From positions 1,178,001 through 1,242,000 of the forward strand of contig CBDFGJ010000003.1 in the NCBI GenBank assembly GCA_965247035.1: DNA of 64,000 nucleotides, read 5' to 3'. The stretch comes from Azophilus sp965247035 (lineage in GTDB: Bacteria > Pseudomonadota > Gammaproteobacteria > Pseudomonadales > Azotimanducaceae). Below, piece after piece: positions 60,916-64,000 of the stretch (positions are counted from its first letter, which is position 1; every line of letters starts with the position of its first letter). A program made the position numbers and the translations under genes. The notes under the pieces were generated by a model, which saw nothing but the letters and a program-made list of their open reading frames with translations, had not been told where the DNA came from and did not search any database.

Positions 60916-61782
60916 TTACAGGATCTGTTGACTTAAATAGTAGTAATACAGAGGGTCTCGGCTATCATTCAAAGGCACCATAGAGATTGCCTCAAGAAAT
61001 AGCGAAAATAGTTCCGCCTGGGAAGAGATATCTAACTTAACATGGAAGCGTTTGCGGTGGACTTTCACCGTATCGACGCTAATATCCAGCAGTCCTGCAA
61101 TTGATTTACTAGCATATCCTTTAAGAATTAATTTAACAATTTCACATTCTCGTTTGGTCAGGTATTCACTGCCGAAATTACTAAACGCCACCTCTAAGGT
61201 GCTACCGAATTGACCATTAGTATCCCCTGCTGCTAGCAGTGGTGCCAACTGACTTTCCCGGGACCAGTGCTGTTTAAATGCAGATAAAAGTAGCGGGAAT
61301 AATTTTCGCAACTCTTGAATTTTAAACTCTCGCGGTGCACTGCCATCGCGCAAGCCGAAAGATATCCCTATGTGCATATTGTCTGATATTTTTGCCAAAA
61401 TGGCAGACTCATCGATAATACGAGTGCTTTTAAAATAGTTACGGTAGTAATCCGTTTCCGCAAACGAGTCTGGAGCCACTTCGCTGAGCCTGTAAACGCC
61501 GTCTTCAGCCCCACTCCTGTATAGATCATAGAAGGGATCCAATAGATAGGCGCCATCAAAGTAGGGACCTAGGGTGGGCGACTCATCTACGGCACTGAGA
61601 TTGCTAAACACTAACATTGGCTTTTCATTGCGCACAAAGGCAATCACAACCGTACTGTCATAGCCTGTTAAACCCTCGCAGACGTCGGCAAAGTTACAAC
61701 AAAAATCATCTTCACCGATCTCAGTGATAATACCGGCTAATGATTGGTACCATTCATCGGATAGTAGTAATTTTTGCGACAT
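60916..61782 (-). CDS. LuxR-family transcriptional regulator
   Basis: 288 aa. N-terminal about 200 residues carry no clear receiver; LSAVDESPTLGPYFDGAYLL and IGISFGLRDGSAPR suggest a GAF/autoinducer-like sensor. C-terminal HTH: YLTKRECEIVKLILKGYASK followed by SIAGLLDISVDTVKVHRK, complete. Divergent from the aminotransferase gene 151 bp away, so it probably controls it. Confidence 0.85.
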   Translation of the reverse strand: MSQKLLLSDEWYQSLAGIITEIGEDDFCCNFADVCEGLTGYDSTVVIAFVRNEKPMLVFSNLSAVDESPTLGPYFDGAYLLDPFYDLYRSGAEDGVYRLSEVAPDSFAETDYYRNYFKSTRIIDESAILAKISDNMHIGISFGLRDGSAPREFKIQELRKLFPLLLSAFKQHWSRESQLAPLLAAGDTNGQFGSTLEVAFSNFGSEYLTKRECEIVKLILKGYASKSIAGLLDISVDTVKVHRKRFHVKLDISSQAELFSLFLEAISMVPLNDSRDPLYYYYLSQQIL

Positions 61783-61933
61783 GGCGTACTCATAGGCCCA
61801 ACCTGTAAACCTGCATTAAAGCTTTATTAGCTAATTATTTCAAGGGACCAATTCAGTACCCACTATGGGGGCTGTGTAAGCAAGTGGCAGCATGTTTCCA
61901 TTACCGCTCTACACATAACCGGGAAATCCGCAA
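61783..61933. promoter_or_regulatory. Divergent promoter region, luxR / aminotransferase
   Basis: 151 bp of A+T-rich spacer between divergent starts, the expected place for operator and promoters. No inverted repeat could be assigned with confidence. Confidence 0.35.
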
Positions 61934-63334
61934 ATGAGCCATAAAAAGATGCCTGACCCAGATATAGGTCGTCCCAAGGGGTCAGAAGTTTGGCGCAAAG
62001 ACAGGGCCCACGTTATTCATCCCTATACAGATTTTGCAACATTTCAAGATGAGGGAAGCCATGTAATCAGTGGTGCTTCCGGGTGTTATGTTACTGACAT
62101 TGAGGGTAATACATATCTTGATGCCATAGCCGGTCTCTGGTGTGCAAACATCGGCCATGGTCGCGCCGATATGGCAGAGGCGATTGCCAGCCAGGTCGCC
62201 AGGATGCAGTATTACAACCCATTTGGCCATACCACCAATGAACCTGCTGCCGTGCTCGCGGAAAAGCTAGCCAAGCTAACGCCTGGCTCATTAAATCATG
62301 TTTATTTTACCTGCGGTGGTTCAACGGCAAATGATTCAGCTATCAGAGTGATTCACTACTATAATAACCTGCGGGGAAAACCGAATAAAAAGCATATTAT
62401 CTCACGCAATAATGGCTACCACGGCAGCACCTATATAGCGGCAAGTCTGACTGGTATTCAGGCCACAAAAAACTGTTTTGACGCAGTGGGTAGCGATTGG
62501 ATTAGTCATGTATCTGCGGCGGATATGTATCGTCGACCTGTAGGCGCTGAACATCTATCTGAGACTGAGTACTGCCAATTTCTGTGCAATGAGCTTGAAA
62601 ATCATATTTTGCGATTAGGGGCAGACAACGTGGCAGCGTTTATCGCCGAGCCTATTATGGGCGCAGGAGGTGTTTTGGTGGCGCCAGTTGGGCACCAGTC
62701 CGCTGTCGCCAGAATATTAAAAAAATATGATATTTTAATGGTCGCCGATGAAGTGGTAACGGCTTTTGGTCGTCTGGGTGAATGGGTCTCCTGCGAATCC
62801 GTTTTTGGCTTTGTACCCGATATTTTGGTTGTGGCAAAAGGTATTAATTCAGGCTATATCCCCCTTGGAGCCGCTGTATTTTCCAGTGAAATCTACGATG
62901 TGATTAGCCAGCCCCAAGCCGAAGGTGGCGTCTTCTCGATGGGCTTCACCTATACTGGGCATGCCGTGGCATGCGCCGCCGCGTTGAAAAATATAGAAAT
63001 ACTCGAAACTGAAGGCATATTGCAAAATGTCAAAAAACTGAGCCCTATTCTCCATCAGGAGGCGGAAAAACTGTTGCGCCATGATATTGTTGGCGATGTT
63101 CGCGGACAGGGCTTTATGCTCGGTATTGAGCTCGTAAAAAATAAGCAGACTAAAGAGCCTTTGCTCGGCGCACATAAAATTTATGAGCTGTGCTTAAGCC
63201 TCGGTGTTATTGTTCGTCCTATCGGCCACATTGTGGTGATTTCACCGCCTTTAACGATCAATGTTGAAGATATTAACAAGCTGATAGCAGCGCTTGACCA
63301 CAGTATCGCGCTATTGTCAGCAGAACAAGAGTGA
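61934..63334 (+). CDS. Class III PLP aminotransferase
   Basis: 466 aa. Fold-type I signatures: YVTDIEGNTYLDAIAGLWCA, HVYFTCGGSTANDSAIRVIH, NNGYHGSTYIAAS, AAFIAEPIMGAGG, ILMVADEVVTAFGR (Asp) and ILVVAKGINSGYIPLGA (PLP Lys). Closest in pattern to omega-amino-acid or taurine:pyruvate aminotransferases. Probably co-transcribed with the following PLP lyase (8 bp gap), suggesting amine or sphingoid-base-like substrate breakdown, controlled by the divergent LuxR protein. Confidence 0.85.
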   Translation: MSHKKMPDPDIGRPKGSEVWRKDRAHVIHPYTDFATFQDEGSHVISGASGCYVTDIEGNTYLDAIAGLWCANIGHGRADMAEAIASQVARMQYYNPFGHTTNEPAAVLAEKLAKLTPGSLNHVYFTCGGSTANDSAIRVIHYYNNLRGKPNKKHIISRNNGYHGSTYIAASLTGIQATKNCFDAVGSDWISHVSAADMYRRPVGAEHLSETEYCQFLCNELENHILRLGADNVAAFIAEPIMGAGGVLVAPVGHQSAVARILKKYDILMVADEVVTAFGRLGEWVSCESVFGFVPDILVVAKGINSGYIPLGAAVFSSEIYDVISQPQAEGGVFSMGFTYTGHAVACAAALKNIEILETEGILQNVKKLSPILHQEAEKLLRHDIVGDVRGQGFMLGIELVKNKQTKEPLLGAHKIYELCLSLGVIVRPIGHIVVISPPLTINVEDINKLIAALDHSIALLSAEQE

Positions 63335-63342
63335 GGGTTGTT

Positions 63343-64000
63343 ATGTCCGGCGATATCTACAAATTACCTAAGCAAGGTGATTCCTATAAATCCGTGATGG
63401 ATCAGGTCAAAGAACTAAGATCTCAGATGACCTCGGGTCAACTAGGTAAATTAGCCAGCACCACATTTCAGGGTCACGAAGAGATGGAACAACTGACCCA
63501 TGAGGCCTACGGGCAATTTCTTGAGTGGAATGGCCTGTTTACTTTCCAAGAGCCGGCTGCAGCCAAAATGGAAAATGAAGTTCTGGATATCTGTATTGAC
63601 CTTATGAATGGGGGTTCCGAAAGTGGTGCAAATTTAACCAGTGGCGGCACAGAATCGAATTTCAATGCTTTCCATGCCATGCGTAAATGGGCTAGAGAGG
63701 TTAAACCGGAAATAACCCAACCGGAGGTAGTGGCACCCTATTCCACTCATTCCACGGTACATAAAACCTGCCAATATCTTGATATCAAAGTGGTCATCGT
63801 GCCCCAGGCACCTGATCTATCCTGTGATATGCGCGCACTTGAAAATGCCATTGGCCCCAATACCATCGGCATTGTTGGCTCTGCACCAAACTGGCCCTAT
63901 GGCACGGTAGATCCGATTACCGAGATGGGCGAAATCGCTATTGATAAAAACCTCTGGTTACATGTAGACGCCTGCGTTGGCGGTTATATTTTGCCGTTCT
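63343..64000 (+). CDS. PLP decarboxylase-family protein, S1P-lyase-like (3' end beyond window)
   Basis: Partial, 219 codons to the edge. SGDIYKLPKQG start, then the group II decarboxylase core: ENEVLDICIDLMNGGSESGA, NLTSGGTESNFNAFHAMRKW (phosphate loop), SAPNWPYGTVDPI and WLHVDACVGGYILPF, which is the sphingosine-1-phosphate lyase-type motif. The PLP lysine lies off the edge. It may cleave a phosphorylated amino alcohol or decarboxylate an amino acid. Confidence 0.8.
   Translation, partial: MSGDIYKLPKQGDSYKSVMDQVKELRSQMTSGQLGKLASTTFQGHEEMEQLTHEAYGQFLEWNGLFTFQEPAAAKMENEVLDICIDLMNGGSESGANLTSGGTESNFNAFHAMRKWAREVKPEITQPEVVAPYSTHSTVHKTCQYLDIKVVIVPQAPDLSCDMRALENAIGPNTIGIVGSAPNWPYGTVDPITEMGEIAIDKNLWLHVDACVGGYILPF

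Overview
The window reads as chromosome of a Gram-negative, probably marine gammaproteobacterium. The support is indirect: TonB receptors, a tRNA gene with encoded CCA, lipoproteins, ExbB/TolQ-type channels and Tat-exported quinoprotein subunits. No rRNA or core phylogenetic marker is present, so the placement is tentative. Most of the window is G+C-rich. The stretches at about 10.2-20.6 kb and 60.2-64 kb are visibly richer in A+T and look acquired.

Layout. 1-3.3 kb (-): a secreted trypsin-like protease with near-identical tandem PPC-like repeats, cut by the left edge. 3.5-4.6 kb: an IS30-family element whose transposase has lost its third catalytic acidic residue. 4.8-10.1 kb (+): a small-molecule cluster (Old Yellow Enzyme-type Fe-S flavoprotein, MFS carrier, inositol-phosphatase-family enzyme, SDR) that stops abruptly at a 16-codon gene stub. 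10.3-28.8 kb: a defence island in two parts. The first is a DISARM-like operon (DrmA, DrmB, SF1 helicase, unknown protein, NERD-helicase) without the usual DrmC. The second is a Dcm methylase-Vsr-double GHKL ATPase-receiver-unknown protein cassette lying between two 0.82-kb direct copies of a DUF3883 gene region. tRNA-Ser(CGA) marks the right side.

28.9-34.3 kb is a gene graveyard (TonB receptor, IS66, DUF3604, NTF2-like, alpha-carbonic anhydrase and Fic remnants) around one intact MBL-fold sulfatase-like gene and a DnaQ-like exonuclease. 34.8-47.8 kb (-): mnmH (selU), a Sel1-repeat lipoprotein, and an overlapping gene train coding for an ExbB/TolQ-like channel, two VWA proteins with an ExbD-like membrane anchor, a small secreted protein, a PEGA/FGE-like protein, TPR and other envelope proteins. 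I regard this as a candidate undescribed envelope system. A 145-bp triplication lies inside it.

47.9-48.5 kb is a minisatellite-like array. 48.6-50.8 kb (+): a GT4 glycosyltransferase and SqdB (sulfolipid synthesis). 50.8-56.5 kb: two convergent tryptophan-tryptophylquinone amine dehydrogenase loci, one with MauE/MauD maturation genes and a cytochrome c, separated by duplicated GMC oxidoreductase debris. 56.7-60.2 kb: a broken TetR gene, an intact TonB receptor, a TonB plug fragment and an integrase 5' remnant. 60.3-64 kb: an A+T-richer segment with SRPBCC, LuxR, class III aminotransferase and S1P-lyase-like decarboxylase genes, the last cut by the right edge.

All calls come from reading motifs by eye; no database search was run.
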